Below, piece after piece: positions 1 through 13,500 of a DNA stretch of 64,000 nucleotides. The position numbers and the translations under genes are program-made. Within the stretch, counting starts at the first letter, position 1, and the number at the start of each line of letters is the position of its first letter. Below the pieces are notes generated by a model that saw nothing but the letters and a program-made list of their open reading frames with translations, did not search any database and was not told where the DNA came from. Source of the stretch: Rhodeus uyekii (Eukaryota; Chordata; Actinopteri; Cypriniformes; Acheilognathidae); assembly GCA_037043235.1 (NCBI GenBank), contig JAWRVZ010000237.1:552501-616500 (forward strand). The letters are read 5' to 3'.

Positions 1-1604
1 CTACTATAAGCCATTAAATATGCTAAGTTTATGAGATGGATGTAAAATTGCTCTAATTAATTAATTAAATGTCACATAAATATATGATTTATAAATAATG
101 TTGAAAAAAGCAATGCTCTGATTCAAGTTTGTGCAACAATTATTAACACAATTCTCAATAGTGCATCTTTCTATCTATCTATCTATCTCTCCATCCATCT
201 GTCTATCAAGAGGATGGTTACATGAGACATGCATCTGACACTCACCTGCAAAAGAGTGTATAACAGTTCCTGCTCGTTTGCTGGATGGTGTGAGAGAAAC
301 GATGGCGATCACACACTCATTCATAAAAACGCACCGCGGATCTTCAGCTCACGCACGCGCGCGCGCGCGCGCGACATCCAGACGCGGGGTCTAAAAATAG
401 AAGAGATGCAGCACCGCAGCAGAATCCCCATCACATCACAATGCTGTCTGATATCTCTCGAAGGATGCTGATGTGGAAAGCATTGAATGCAACGAGTGCG
501 ACTCAAATACAGGTGAAATCAGAGGTTATTTAATCTTATTTAAACTCTCAACTTTTGAAACATCTACATTCCCATAGAAAAGAACAATCACTAGTGAGAT
601 ATTTCAGTTCTTCTCTTCAGCCTTTCTCATGTTTCATTTTAGTCATCCAGAGAGAAGCATGAAGGTCAGTTTGAGTTGTTCCTGGATCAACATATTTTGT
701 CTAAAAATGTAGTCCCAATCCTATCTAACCCAACCCACAACTTCTCCATAAAACCACAGGGAAGTCATACGTGAATAACACTGAAGCACACGCACATAAC
801 CTTGGTTGCAAACCTATAAACCTGTTATAAACTGCTGTATTTGTCTCTGATTGGTTGATTGGGTTGTTGTTCCAGGGTCAATAAAGATGCTGTTCCTGGT
901 GAAATCGCAGCTTCTTTAAAACATTAATGACAACCAGATTTAGAGGGAAACAAATCTAAGATCTTGCTGTCGGGAAAGGTATTTTTGCCCACTATAATAT
1001 GGCTAATCGTGATCTCAAAGCATTTATTATTATTGCATTCAGCATTTCTTTAGTGCATTCAATAATTTAATGCATTTTTATGCATTGGTCAAGAAAATAA
1101 ATTTCGAAGTTATGGCATTCATCTCCTGCTTCTTCCTGATGTTTATCTGTTCTTCTCACTTATAGTCATAAACCGAAGGTCAGAAGTGTGTTTATGATCA
1201 TACAGTGTGACGCCGTGGCCCTCGTCAGCCGCTCTTTATCCTGTTTCGTGAAGGAAACACATCAACATGGACTGCTTTATAAGATGAAGACATGTGATGT
1301 ATTTAGGCTTACCTGGAGTGTGAAATGGACTGAAATGTGAAGAGTGTGGTGTGAGATGTGATAGGATGGATCTTCCTCACCCCTGCCTGCAGTGTGACCC
1401 GGCCGGGGCTTTGAGCAACTGGACGCAGGTAAAAGCCACGGCAGCAAAAGCTGATTAAAACTCAATATATTTATATTAATATAGAAAATAAATCACGCTT
1501 TCCCAGCCGGCTGACAAAATGTGTTCGGAAACATCGATACTACAATATTTCTGAATGTTCTTTGAACGTTTTATGAAAGTTCTCTGAATGTTATTTTCTT
1601 TTAC
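1..1604. other. Intergenic DNA upstream of snx13, no gene seen
   Basis: No coding exon was recognised. The stretch is AT-rich with a short (atct)n run at about 170-195 and a short alternating CG run at 356-371. The small open frames here have no recognisable protein content. Confidence 0.6.
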
Positions 1605-1611
1605 ATGAATG

Positions 1612-1745
1612 TATTCCTATATCTCAAACAGTAGAGAGTGGCACTTGCAACACCAAGGTCGTGGGTTCGATTCCCAGGGAAAGCAAGAACTGATTAGAAT
1701 GACAATGTGTTTCTTGAATGCAATGCAAGTCACTTTTAATAAAAG
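1612..1745 (+). repeat. tRNA-derived SINE copy
   Basis: A tRNA-like head is visible, with an A-box-like segment (atctcaaacagtagagagtgg) and a B box (gggttcgattccc), then the conserved body 'agaactgattagaatg' and a degraded tail that runs into a (gaaa)n tract at 1740-1775. The GAAA microsatellite probably grew from the SINE tail. Confidence 0.8.
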
Positions 1746-2239
1746 AAAGAAAGAAAGAAAGAAAGAACGAAAGAAAATGCATTTATTCAAGTTGTGTTGA
1801 GAGCGTGTTGAGAGCCCAACTGCTGGTTCAGCTCAAGGCACGCGCTCAAATGACGCAGGATTTCTGCAGAAAAACACCCATGTCGAGGCACGTAACGCGT
1901 ACTGCCCGTGTGCTGATGATAAAGGGTCTGTGCTGTTTACATGCACCACAATATAATGAGGCACAAGTCACGCGTAAGATTGGCGTGTCGTCATCATCAC
2001 ACGCTGGCCAATCAGGGGATACGCTGCAGGAAACTCTTTAACTAGTACATCCACTCTCGCAGACAAAATACAGTGGTGCTCACGGCTAACCAACATTCTA
2101 AACAGAATTCTATATGAGCTACTATATGCAAACATATATTCATATAATCATCCAAACTATCATAATTTGAGAATAAAGTTAAATATAGCATAGTTTAGAT
2201 GTTTTTAAATGAATAATAGTTTTTTTAACATAGGCCGAG

Positions 2240-2495
2240 AATCTTCTGGGGGGCGTGAAAGAATTCTTCCAGCCAATCGGCGCCTCCGTTTGTGGTCACG
2301 TGATGTTTTGTCGGCAGGGCGCCGGAGTGCGTGCGCTAGTTTGCGCTGAGACTCTTTGTGGAGCTCGCGCTCATGGCGGCTGCAGGGAGTGCGCGCGCAG
2401 TCCCGATGCGCCTCACTTTATAAACGCGAGAACACGGAAAAACGCTAATAAAATGTGGCGGGGATAAGCAGAACAGCCGGTTCATATTTTAAATA
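2240..2495 (+). promoter_or_regulatory. snx13: snx13 promoter and 5' leader region
   Basis: This is a GC- and CpG-richer island in AT-rich surroundings directly before the snx13 start codon. Visible elements are a CCAAT-type box (agccaatcgg, about 2271), an E-box (cacgtg, about 2297) and a TATA-like tttataaa at about 2417-2424. If the TATA-like motif is used, transcription would begin near 2450; if not, start sites lie further upstream and the two upstream ORFs noted separately would be in the leader. Assignment of the promoter is inferred from position and composition. Confidence 0.55.
2373..2423 (+). other. Upstream ORF (16 codons) in the snx13 leader
   Basis: The frame starts ATGGCGGCTG with G at +4 and ends at TAA, 72 bases before the snx13 ATG. 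A second, 4-codon frame (ATG TGG CGG GGA TAA) lies at 2453-2467. Both would be in the mRNA only if transcription starts upstream of about 2370 or 2450 respectively. They could lower snx13 translation; this is inference from position and start context. Confidence 0.35.
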
Positions 2496-2998
2496 ATGTT
2501 TGCAGAGGTAAGCCGTGATTTCCCCCCTCATTGGATAGTCAATTTGCTCTTTTACTGTATTTCCTGCTGTGTTGAGCTGCTGTTAGCTTAGCCGTGTGTT
2601 ACCTGAGCAGGTAAATAAACACACACACTCACACTCACTGAAGTACACACACATTAACATGCACACACACGTCTTGTGTGCGGGATTACACAAAACTAAT
2701 GAGATGAGATTATATGTTTCTGAGCACTGACAGTTAGTCTTCAGCTAACATCAGCTGTGTGTGTGTGTGTATATCTGTATCTGTTGACTTGTATGTGTGA
2801 TTACATAAGTTGTGTATTTTTACACGAGTAGTGTGTTTGCATGTATGTGTGATTACATGAGTACTGTGTGTGTGATTGCATGAGTAGTGTGTGTGTGATT
2901 GCATGAGTAGTGTGTGTGTGTGTGCGCCATGGGTGGAGATGATGGGCTTGTGTGTGCGTGTTTACATGAGAAGTGTGTCTATGTGTGATTACATGAGT

Positions 2999-3049
<51 letters not shown>

Positions 3050-6000
3050 GTGCCATGGGTGGAGATGATGGGCTTGTGTGTGTGTGTGTGTGTGTTTGTT
3101 GTTTACATGAATAGTGTGTGTTTGTTGTTTACATGAATAGTGTGTGTGTTTGTTGTTTACATGAATAGTGTGTGTGTTTGTTGTTTACATGAATAGTGTG
3201 TGTGTTTGTTGTTTACATGAATAGTGTGTGTTTACATGAATAGTGTGTGTGTTTATATGTGACTCGTGTATATATCTAGTGTGTGTGTGTAGGGGTCATG
3301 GGTGGAGATATTGAACTTGGACTTTTTTGTGTTTTCTGCTTGTTGATTTCGAGAATTGATGTAAATGACGAGATTTGTTGTGGCATGCGTGTGAAACTTG
3401 TGTGTGTGTGTGTGATTTGTGTGTGATTGTGTTTACATTAAGCGTATGTTTATGTGTGTGTGGGAGAATCAAAACCTTGTGAAGGCTGCAGTTCAGGCCA
3501 TAAAGGTGTTTGTGATACACACCTGATAACAGACTCTGGGTTTGTTTGTCACATCAGGATCTGATCTTAAAATGTTGATACTAAAACTATGTATTAAATT
3601 AGAAACCTTTGCGTTGACAAAACGCAGTCCAGATTGTGCTGTTGGTAATATCATGATTGAATGACACTGGATGTGTGTTTCAGTCTCCAATCATGTACTT
3701 TCAAAGTGTAAACATCTATTTTGCCTTTTTAGAGCGATTAAACCCATGGATGTTTGTGTGGGACGATACAGTCGCCTGCATGACACTTGTCAAACCTGAT
3801 TATGTTATGCAGACTTTGTGGTTTAACTAGTTGGTTGTGGTCGTAAGACAAGCGTCAGTTTGAATGAAACTTACTGTGCAGATTTGTCATTTCATCCTGT
3901 ATTTATATCCTGTTTGTAACATTTGCAATAAGGTTTTGTTGCACTTATGTTTCTTGTTTTAAGGTGCATATACAGTAATATTTTGAGATACGAGCATAAT
4001 CCGTTCCAGGACGAGCTCGTAACTCAAATCATTTTTCTCTTATGGAATAAGAGACGACAAATTAATCCGTTCCGGCCCTCTAAAAAACTCCCTTATTAGT
4101 GCTAATAACAATGGAAAAACATGTTTTTAATTGTTATAGAGACACACACACACACACACACACAATTATAGTATATAAGGATTCCTGTGAATTAAAATAA
4201 AATGTGGTTTTAATTATGAGTTCTTTCCCGAGAGACACGATACAGTAGCAGCTAATGACGGCATGTGAGGAGGAAGAAGAGGAGGAGGAGGAGGAGGGAT
4301 AATGTAGATAACACAAACACAATACAGAAGTGTAGTGTTTCTTCCCGTGTTGTGTATTGGATAGACTCAGAAGCTCATATTTATTATTATTGAACACTCA
4401 TAACTCGTGCTGCTCCCAGCTTAATACTGGTGAATCACTCGTTGCCCCCGGTAACCCCCGCTGTAAAACCAAGCTGCCTCTAGTGGAGATCATATGCAAT
4501 TACCCATAAATGAGGAGCTTGAGCTGCTCCGAGTGCTCGTCTGTAAGCTGCTCGTATCTCAAATATTCACTCGTATCTCAAAGCAAAAATGCTCAGGCTT
4601 GCTCGTATGTCGGGACGCTCGTATCTCAAGGTATTACTGTAATCTGAAATCACAAACGGCAGATTTAACTGGGGAAAATTGGTCGGAACCTGATTACTTT
4701 GAGAATAGTTTTTGCTCTTATTAGCTGTGAATGATTGTTTAAACGCATGCAGACATTAGTCGTGTTCACAGACCTGAAAGAGTCTCGTTGTGTGACGCTT
4801 GCCCTGTGTTGGGCTTGTTTTGCACATTTATTTAAAATGTTATCTGCTTTGTTGTGAAGACAAACCTGTGTCATGCACTTGTCAGAAGCCTCAGTGCGCT
4901 GCTGAAACCTGTGTGTGTTGTGTCACCTGATGACAGGTGGATGAGTTGAATCCTCTTTAGTCACCTGACCCGCTGTAAGAGCGTCACACGTGTCTGCGCT
5001 GGCATATCAGGACCTGAACGCCTTCACCCTGCCTTTGCATTTTAGGGCCGGACCTCGAGGTTAATGCATTACTGCAAATGTTTCACTAGCCCGGTGAACC
5101 AGAGAGCTCCGCTCAACCACGTGATGCTATATTACAGCTCGTTTCGTTTGTTTGCAGTAAGTACGCATAGAATTATAATCCTGTAGCGTTATCGTAGAGA
5201 GCTGTAGAAATGTCGTGCACGGATAGCGGGGGCTTGTGATGTTTGTTTCCTCCGTGTGTTATCAGAAGCATGCGCTGGGTTGTGTGTCAGCAGAGGAATG
5301 CAAACCTGTAAACGGCCAGCACACACTCGTGTTACGACACGAGCAGCTCGTTCACCTGTGCGCTGAAGCTATCCCAGCATGCTCTCTGTGCGTGCCCTGT
5401 TTATGCCCATCAGAGCTGGGAGATGCATGTAAATCTCATTATCTGATCCTTATCAAAGCTTTGTGAAGCTCCTGGTTATGGGCTGTGAATCAGCTGGGTG
5501 GTGTTATCATGTGCACTGATGGAAGGGGTTGTTTTTGCATTGATATACGGTTGTTACTAGACATATTTCATTCGTTTTATCATATTATGTTTGACTAAAA
5601 TGTTATCGAGTTGACTAGCAGACGGTCATTTAAGCCAATAGCCGACTAATCACTCTTCTATTAATTTATTGAATATATACTAAACAATAATTGAGATATA
5701 AATATACATTTATATAAATATTTTTTTTTCCCCACATATAACCCGCGGGTTATACCAGATTTTACAAATCCCGCAGGGGGGGGTGCGGGCTATATCACAC
5801 TTCTTCTTTTTTTACACGTAATAATATTTGAATATATTTGTTACATCCCTGAGGACAAAAGGCTTTTTTGCTGTATTTTCTTAGTTTTTTGTTCTTGCGA
5901 TTGTTGTTGTCTCTGGCACTTGTACGATCACTCTGACAGCTGCACTGATAGGCTGTCTGACCTGTCAATCATGCAAGAAGACGTGATTGGCTGTGCTGCA

Positions 6001-9000
6001 TGAGGGCGGGCTCTTCTCATCCGATGATCAACACCTGTAGAATCGCTCATAAAAGTTCATAAATCTATGGGTGCGGGTTATACAAGGGTGCGGGTTATAC
6101 AATGGTTTACACGTGCATTTTTTACACAAACCCCAAAACCCGTGGGTTATATGAGGGTGCGGATTATCTGTGTCTACTGGTTATATGCGGGAAAATACGG
6201 TATTTTTTTATATATAAGGCTTTCCTGTGTTTCTAACAGTAGAAAGTGCCGCTTGCAACGCCCAGGTCATGGGTTCGATTTCCAGGGAAAGCATGAATTG
6301 ATTAGAATGTCAATGTGTTTCGTAATTTAAGTTGCTTTGGATAAAAGCGTCTGATAAATGCAGAAATGTATATATATATAGGCGTAATATATATATATAG
6401 AGCCTATAAAGCACTGACAAAACTAATGAAAAAATAGCAAGAACACATTTTAATTCTTTGTTAACAAACGAGTGTGTTCTGAGTGAGTGTCGGCTGCAAA
6501 GATGGAAAAGGCTTTGAGTTTCGGTTCATTTTCGTGCCGTGCTTCAGTTCGTTTTCTTTACAAAAGCACAACGTTTTGTTGTAATTGTGAGTTTAACACA
6601 AATGAAAATAGACCCTTTGGATGTTCGAGGGATGCATTTCTCCACTGTATGACCACAAATGACGGCGTATTTTCAGTTGTTTGCGCTGTTATCATATCTT
6701 ATCATAACCTCACAGACACTTGTATACGCGCTAATAATAGCGCACATTAATCTAGGTGAACGTTATAGAGCGAGCGGCCGAGTCAAGTGGCTACTACATG
6801 TTTTTACATAACTTTTTAAGAACATTATCTAAGTGTTAATAAGTTTAATGTTGGTATTTGGTCTGTTGGGAACTTTTAACTCTTTTATACACCGCATAGA
6901 TGCGGATTATACACAGCTTTTGGTCTCTGGCACTGAAGCCCGGGGTATTTACTCCGCTCCTAAAATAGACCCTGGTGACCGGCCCGAATTAAACACTGAA
7001 GCCTGAGGAGTTTTCTGCGAGATCACTCGTGAAAACTGTGGGAACTCTTTGGCATTTGTGGTGATCGTCTTATGAGCTCTCCAGCTTTATGGGGTCAGGG
7101 TGTGTAACGGCGTTATCTAAGAGGAGGATCATGGGAAGCGTCCGTGCCGACAGCCGTAGTGTTAATGAATTGTGCGGTTTAAGAAGGTGGAGCTTGTTTG
7201 CTGCGAGTCTAAAGTCTTTGGTGACCCGTTGTGTGAGGACAGGACGTCTGTCTGACCTATTAACAGCTTTACACTTTTCTGTCTCAAAGAGCCTGATGAT
7301 TAAATGGTTCATTTATTAGATTGTAATGTCCTCAAACTCACTCGTCTGTCTTCCTGCGGGATGGAGACGATCACCTCATGTTAGGACTGCCTGATATTGG
7401 AAAAAACTTACATCTGAGATATTGCGGTGTATGAAAGCAGTTTTATCAGAAAGAATTAATATTTCTAGAATTATTGATTTTCATTCATGCATTTATCAGA
7501 CGCTTTTATCCAAAGTAACCAGTTCTTGTTTTCCCTGGGAATCAAACCCATGACCTTGATGTTGCAAGCGCCACTCTCTACTGTTAGAGACACAGGAAAG
7601 CTGATTGATTTTTGTTAGGGATTGAATCTGCATAGAAAATAATACACGCATTACAAGCGCAGATGAATATAATAGAACAAAGATACAAGTTAAATAAACA
7701 GTGCTTTGTTTTTAAGTCTAATAATATTCAAATATTTAATGTAAAATAGCACAGCGTAGTCTTTGTTAAAGCTACGAAAGTTTTCAATAATTTTTCGTTT
7801 GAGTTAACCTTAATAAACTTTGTTTTACAGTACATGCACTTACCTAAGAAAGTACTGGGTAATGTGAGGTAACTTTGTGCTTGCAACGTCAAAGTCATGG
7901 GTTCGATTCCCAAGGAAAGCAAGAACTGATTAGAATGTCAATGTTTCTTGAATACAATGCAAGTCGCTTTCGGTAAAAGCATGAATGTAAAATGTTAATG
8001 ACAGCAGCAGGAATATTAGGACACCGTTCCTTTAAGACCCGTATAATGATACGCATCCGGTTTATTCCTCAATTGTCTAGGAGGATAATTGTCAAGACGT
8101 TTGACTTTTTGTTTGTGTGCCAGTTCAAACACAAAAAGCACAAGTTTATTTCACGTCGTCTTGCTCTCGAATGTTTAATCTGACAGGAACTAAAACACAT
8201 GCATCTCTCACTCTCTGATGGTTAATCGGAGAATCCCGTGCGTTGCAAGCGTTGAGTCTGTATGGATCCTGAGACGTGACTATCACTCATGCGCACATCA
8301 CCATATCTGGTGCCGCTCTACCTCATGTGATCTTCTCTGATGTGGAAACATGTTGAAGATAAACCGACCGTTGGATTAGTGTGTGTTTGACCACAAAGAG
8401 AGCAGCTGTGGTTTTCTAGTGCACTGAATGTCGTAATCTGCTTTTATCTTCTTTAGACGCAAGTTTGGTGACGATAAGGGCAGAAACTTGCTTTATAAAG
8501 CACATGGAAAACCTCCCCCAGTCAAGGACGCTTTCCAAACAGTTAGATTATATGTGCAAACCTCTTTATTTCAAAACAAAACCAAACATAGCATAATATT
8601 CGCGAGTCTATGAATTGTTAGACGTTTTGAACTTTTTGATAAATCAGTGAACGTTGATTCAGAACAGATTTTTCTTCCCTTCATGCTGTTTGTCTGTGGT
8701 TTTTGCTAAGGTATCAATCTTGGTTTCATTTTGTGGTGTCAGTGTTTTGATGACGTTTTCTTGCGCACATTGAGGCCAAATGCAAAGCCGACACGTTCAT
8801 CGCACTTCTCATTTTGAAACATCAGGGCTCTTTAACTGTGTTTCTCTTATTTGGGGTGACCTTGTCCAGCTAAAAGGAATTGCACTTGCCGTTTAATCAG
8901 TTAAATTGATGAGTGTTTAGTACGTTCTCATCCTTATGTTGTAAATATGTCCTTATGTCTACTCATGAATAATGTGTAGCTTTTACGCTTCATCAAAAGC

Positions 9001-10487
9001 ATCTTTAGAGTCGTGTTTATGACTTTTTACCCGTCCTTTGATTTCACACCATAGCTTTTGTGATCAACTGGTCAACATTCAGTCATTTTTCATTGATAGT
9101 GACAGTGAAGTTGTCATTTTAGGCAAGATTATTCCACAGAAAGTAATTTGTGTTCCATGGATGAAAGAAACAATGTTGGACCGACATGAGAGCAAATAAA
9201 TGATGGCCGAAGTTTACTTTTTTTAGGTGAATTATTCCTTTAATTGAGACAAACAGACATGATTTCTCAAACCATGTGTCTGTTGACGAGAGATGTGCTG
9301 TTACTTGTACTTTTTAAGTAATCAGATAAATACTTTTACATACGGGACAATAAAACCGGTGATAAAATCCCACAGACCTGAGCCATTTCTAGAGATGAAA
9401 GAAAACCTAGACTTTTGATTGTGCAATGCTCTTATAAGTTGAGTCTTAAGCAATCATTAAGCAATTCATGCATTTATCAGACGCTTTTATCATTGCATTC
9501 AAGAAACACATTTACATTCTAATCAGCTCTTGCTTTCCCTGGGAATTAAACCCATGACCATGCGTTGCAAGCGCCACACTCTACTGTTAGAGCTACAGGA
9601 AAGCTATTGGTGTTCCCCAAGGCTCAGTCTTGGGCCCGCTTTTATTTATTATTTATTTACTGTCCCTTGGACACATTTTTAGTTTGCCAGCGCTGACACA
9701 CCACGCAAAAAGGCATAAAATGTAGACATCATTTGTCTTGCTCTGCGTTGTGTAAGCTGATGTTTTTGCTGGAATAGTGTGCCGGCGCTGACACACCACA
9801 CCTGTTTGTTTGGCCTTTAGTAGCACATCATTGAGTGTGTGGCACAGGTTGATCTCTAGAACGTCGCTGCAACATCCAGAGCGTCAGTCTGTCTAAATCC
9901 ACAGCATGTCAGCACAAGTCATGAATGATCTTGTGTGGGCAGAGGGATTCAACGTGTCCCAGAGGTCAGGACTGGAATCATTCAGAGTTCAACACATGTG
10001 TATTGTGCAGCCAGATGTTTAACATTACAGCTTGTTCTGGACAAAACCTGCAGTCTTTGACTGGAAAACACCCATTGACTTTTAAACTGAGCAACCTTTC
10101 ATCTTTTTTGTGATGTTTAGGGGCGGGTTAATACGAAATCATAGTTATCTAGATTGCTTTCTTTCCTTCGCCATTTCTTTGCACTTTATTTTCTTTTGAT
10201 CTCATTATTTTCAGGATTAGGTAATTTCCGTGTGTACATAAGTGTTGATTTGAAACTATAACAAATATAGTTTTTATTTTGCTCATTTCTCCAGTAGCAA
10301 AAGAAAAAGAAATATCCACGGCAAGCTTTTCTAAGACTTTCTAAATAAATAAAATAAAAAAGAGAGCGAGAAATTTATTTACGTTAATCTGTTATATTTG
10401 AAACATTCACTTAGAAACATAAAATATTTTTCTGTAATTATTGCTAGGGTAATATAATGAATTTAAGTTTTATAAATAAAATAAACT

Positions 10488-10580
<93 letters not shown>

Positions 10581-13500
10581 GTAGCGTGTTTGTGTCTTCA
10601 TACACACACACACACACACACGTTGATGGATTTACACTGTTAATTTCATGGTGACTTTAACAATTGCTGTTTTTTTTTAAGAAATATTGCAGTATTTATT
10701 TATATAATATGCATTTATTATGCACAACATTATTGCTTTAAATGCATGTTCCTGGTCATCTTGAATCAGAAGATCTTCCTCTCGCAGCTTCTCTTCTGTT
10801 CTCTGATGATGATGAGGGCGGGGCAATAACCTGTCAATCACATGAGATCAACCAATCGCAAACCACAACCATCACATCAATTCCTCACAGACAAAATCCA
10901 GCCCCGTCCGACATTTGTTCTTATTCCAGAGGCGGTTTTACTCGGATATTCATCACAATAGGGAAGAAAAGACCATCACAACTTTAACATTTCATCCTGA
11001 TTTTAATAACTGTGGAAATGCGTCATCACACTCACAGAACATTTGATCATATTTTTGGGTGATGTTTATTTAACACACGTCAGCAGGACACACTCCAGGT
11101 CCGACCCTTCAGATCAGAGACGTGTGTGTGTGTGTGTGTGTGTGGGATCATCTCAGGAGAAGGAAGGGAAGGGCAGAGATTGGGTCACTGAGTTTCCTGT
11201 CCTGGAAAAACAGGAAACCTGGCGCTGGACACATTCTCTCCTCTCATCGGTGTCATCTCTCGTGTAGTCTTTTAAAAACCTTTACCCGTCCAGCAGCGAT
11301 TTCAGTTCTTCTGGCTCTTTATTATGATTATGATCAGGAGTAAAATGTAACTTTTCATCTGTTGCTTTGCTACTATAACTAGGATGCAATAATAACAATA
11401 ATTTTAGTGAATCACATGAATTATACATGAATGATAAAATAAAGCTCAGGCATGTTCACATATTTGAACATTAAAACAGAAGAAGTTTTTTCTACACCTT
11501 AATGTAAATGCAAACAAAATCCCAATGAGTCTTGCTGCATTTGCTGCAGCAAAAGAAGGCCTTTTTCCTAAAGATAAAACATTATTTTAATGAAACGCAA
11601 AATGCATTTAATGGCCAGGAAATTTCCTCATTCACCTGCTTTTGGAAAAGCATTTATAGACGTTGATGTTTGGTAGCTGCTGTCTTTTCTTCTGCATGTT
11701 CAGTCATGCTTTATTCATGCTGCTTTCATTCTGATCAATCAACGTCCTTCAACAGAGCCGAAGATAAGAAATAATGCTGTTAACTGTGTGTTTCAGGCCA
11801 GTCTGTCCATCTGGGGATGGGGGGGTCTGGGAGTCGTCCTCTTCCTCATCTCATTTGGACCCTTTGCTATCTTCTATCTGGCCTTCTACATCCTCTGTTT
11901 CATTGGCGGGTAAGTGCATCCTAAATTAGACTTTCTTCAAACACCGTCGATGCGTTTTAACTCTGTTGATGCTCTAGCATGAGTCTCTCCTCTCTCTCTC
12001 TCTCTCTACAGGGGGTTTGTAGTGCTGCTTTTATTTGGAAAGACAAACTCAGAGAAGCACCTGGAAAGGTGCGAACACTCCTACCTGCCCTCCACACAGA
12101 CGGCCATCCTGAAGGTGTGCGAACGCTTGCATCCGTCTGACTTCATTTGAAGTCATTTTTAATGACTTTTAATGCGTTCAAACAATAAAGTATGTCATTT
12201 AGCATTTTTCATAAAACTAACAATTTAATCATTTGACTCCTTGTGGCTTTCCTGTATCTCTAACAGTAGAGAGTGGCGCTTGCAACACCAAAGTCATGGG
12301 TTTGATTCCCAGGGAAAGCAAGAACTGATTCGAATGTCAATGTGTTTCGTAATGCAATGCAAGTCGCTTTGAATAAAAGCGTCTGATAAATGCAGGAATG
12401 TAAATGCGTTTTTCAATCTATGAAGTGTTTTATTTTTTCTGAGTTGATTACAAATGTGTTAATCATAAACAGTGGTAATTATTATTATTACATTGCAATA
12501 CAAGTCATATTTTAAAATGCAATCAAAAGAAATTTTAACAAATAGTTTCATGTTTTGGCAACCAAACGTGGAAGAAAAATGTGTGATATTCCTTAAATTA
12601 AGGTTTAATAATTGTATTTTTGAGAGGTAATCCATTTCTGTTTCTTCAAGTTAAACATAATTTTATTATTTTGGGTGGGTTGTTGTGAAGCGCTTTGAGT
12701 TTTCATGCGTGTATGACGTGACCATAGTTTCAGATCAAGTGAAATGCTTGCAAAATGCTTTTAAAATTGTGCTTGTTCCACTTGTGAGCTTTAAGTCTTT
12801 GTGTTTGTTCCTCAGGTTTCGGAGGAGATGAAATCGGAGTCCAAACCCATCAAGATAGACCGTCGTGTGACCGGATCCAATATCATAGATGAGCCACTAC
12901 AGCAGGTACTGAAACCAACCGGACCGATGAACAAGCGCTCGCTCGTGTGTTTGAGGAACCTGTGGTTTCAGGACTGATGAGAGTTTCTCAGACTGTCGAG
13001 TCGTTAGTTTCCTCCTCTGTCATGAGGAAGAAGCTGAATCGGCAGGTTTGAGAGTTTAGGCTGAACTGTTGATGAGCGCATGACACTCACTCTCACATGC
13101 TTTACTGAATCAGGTTTGATTCTGCTTACAGTGCATATATTCTGCCAGGGTCATTTTTTGATGGAACTATTTTCTGCACTTTTGCTTTTATGTGTTTCCC
13201 TAAAAGCCTATTGTTAGTCAAATGGGTTCCTATTGAGGAAACAGATTGCTTTACTACTCCTCCATAGATATGTAAATGATAAACCAGCATCAGTTAAACG
13301 GTTCTTGAAAACATGAGCTGTTGTATGTTTAATGGCTCTGTTCCAACACCTAATGATCTTCCTGCACAGACGGCACTGTCTAAAACATCATCCGAACAGT
13401 CGTGCACCATGATTTAAAAAGCTCTACATGGGAAGTAACTCTATGCACCACAAATATCACCAAGCGCTGAACTTAATGATTTGTGTGTGTGTGTGTGTGT

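Noticed and set aside
7866..7925. Possible functional tRNA genes at B-box sequences
   Set aside because: All belong to SINE copies with degenerate cloverleafs and SINE bodies/tails attached.
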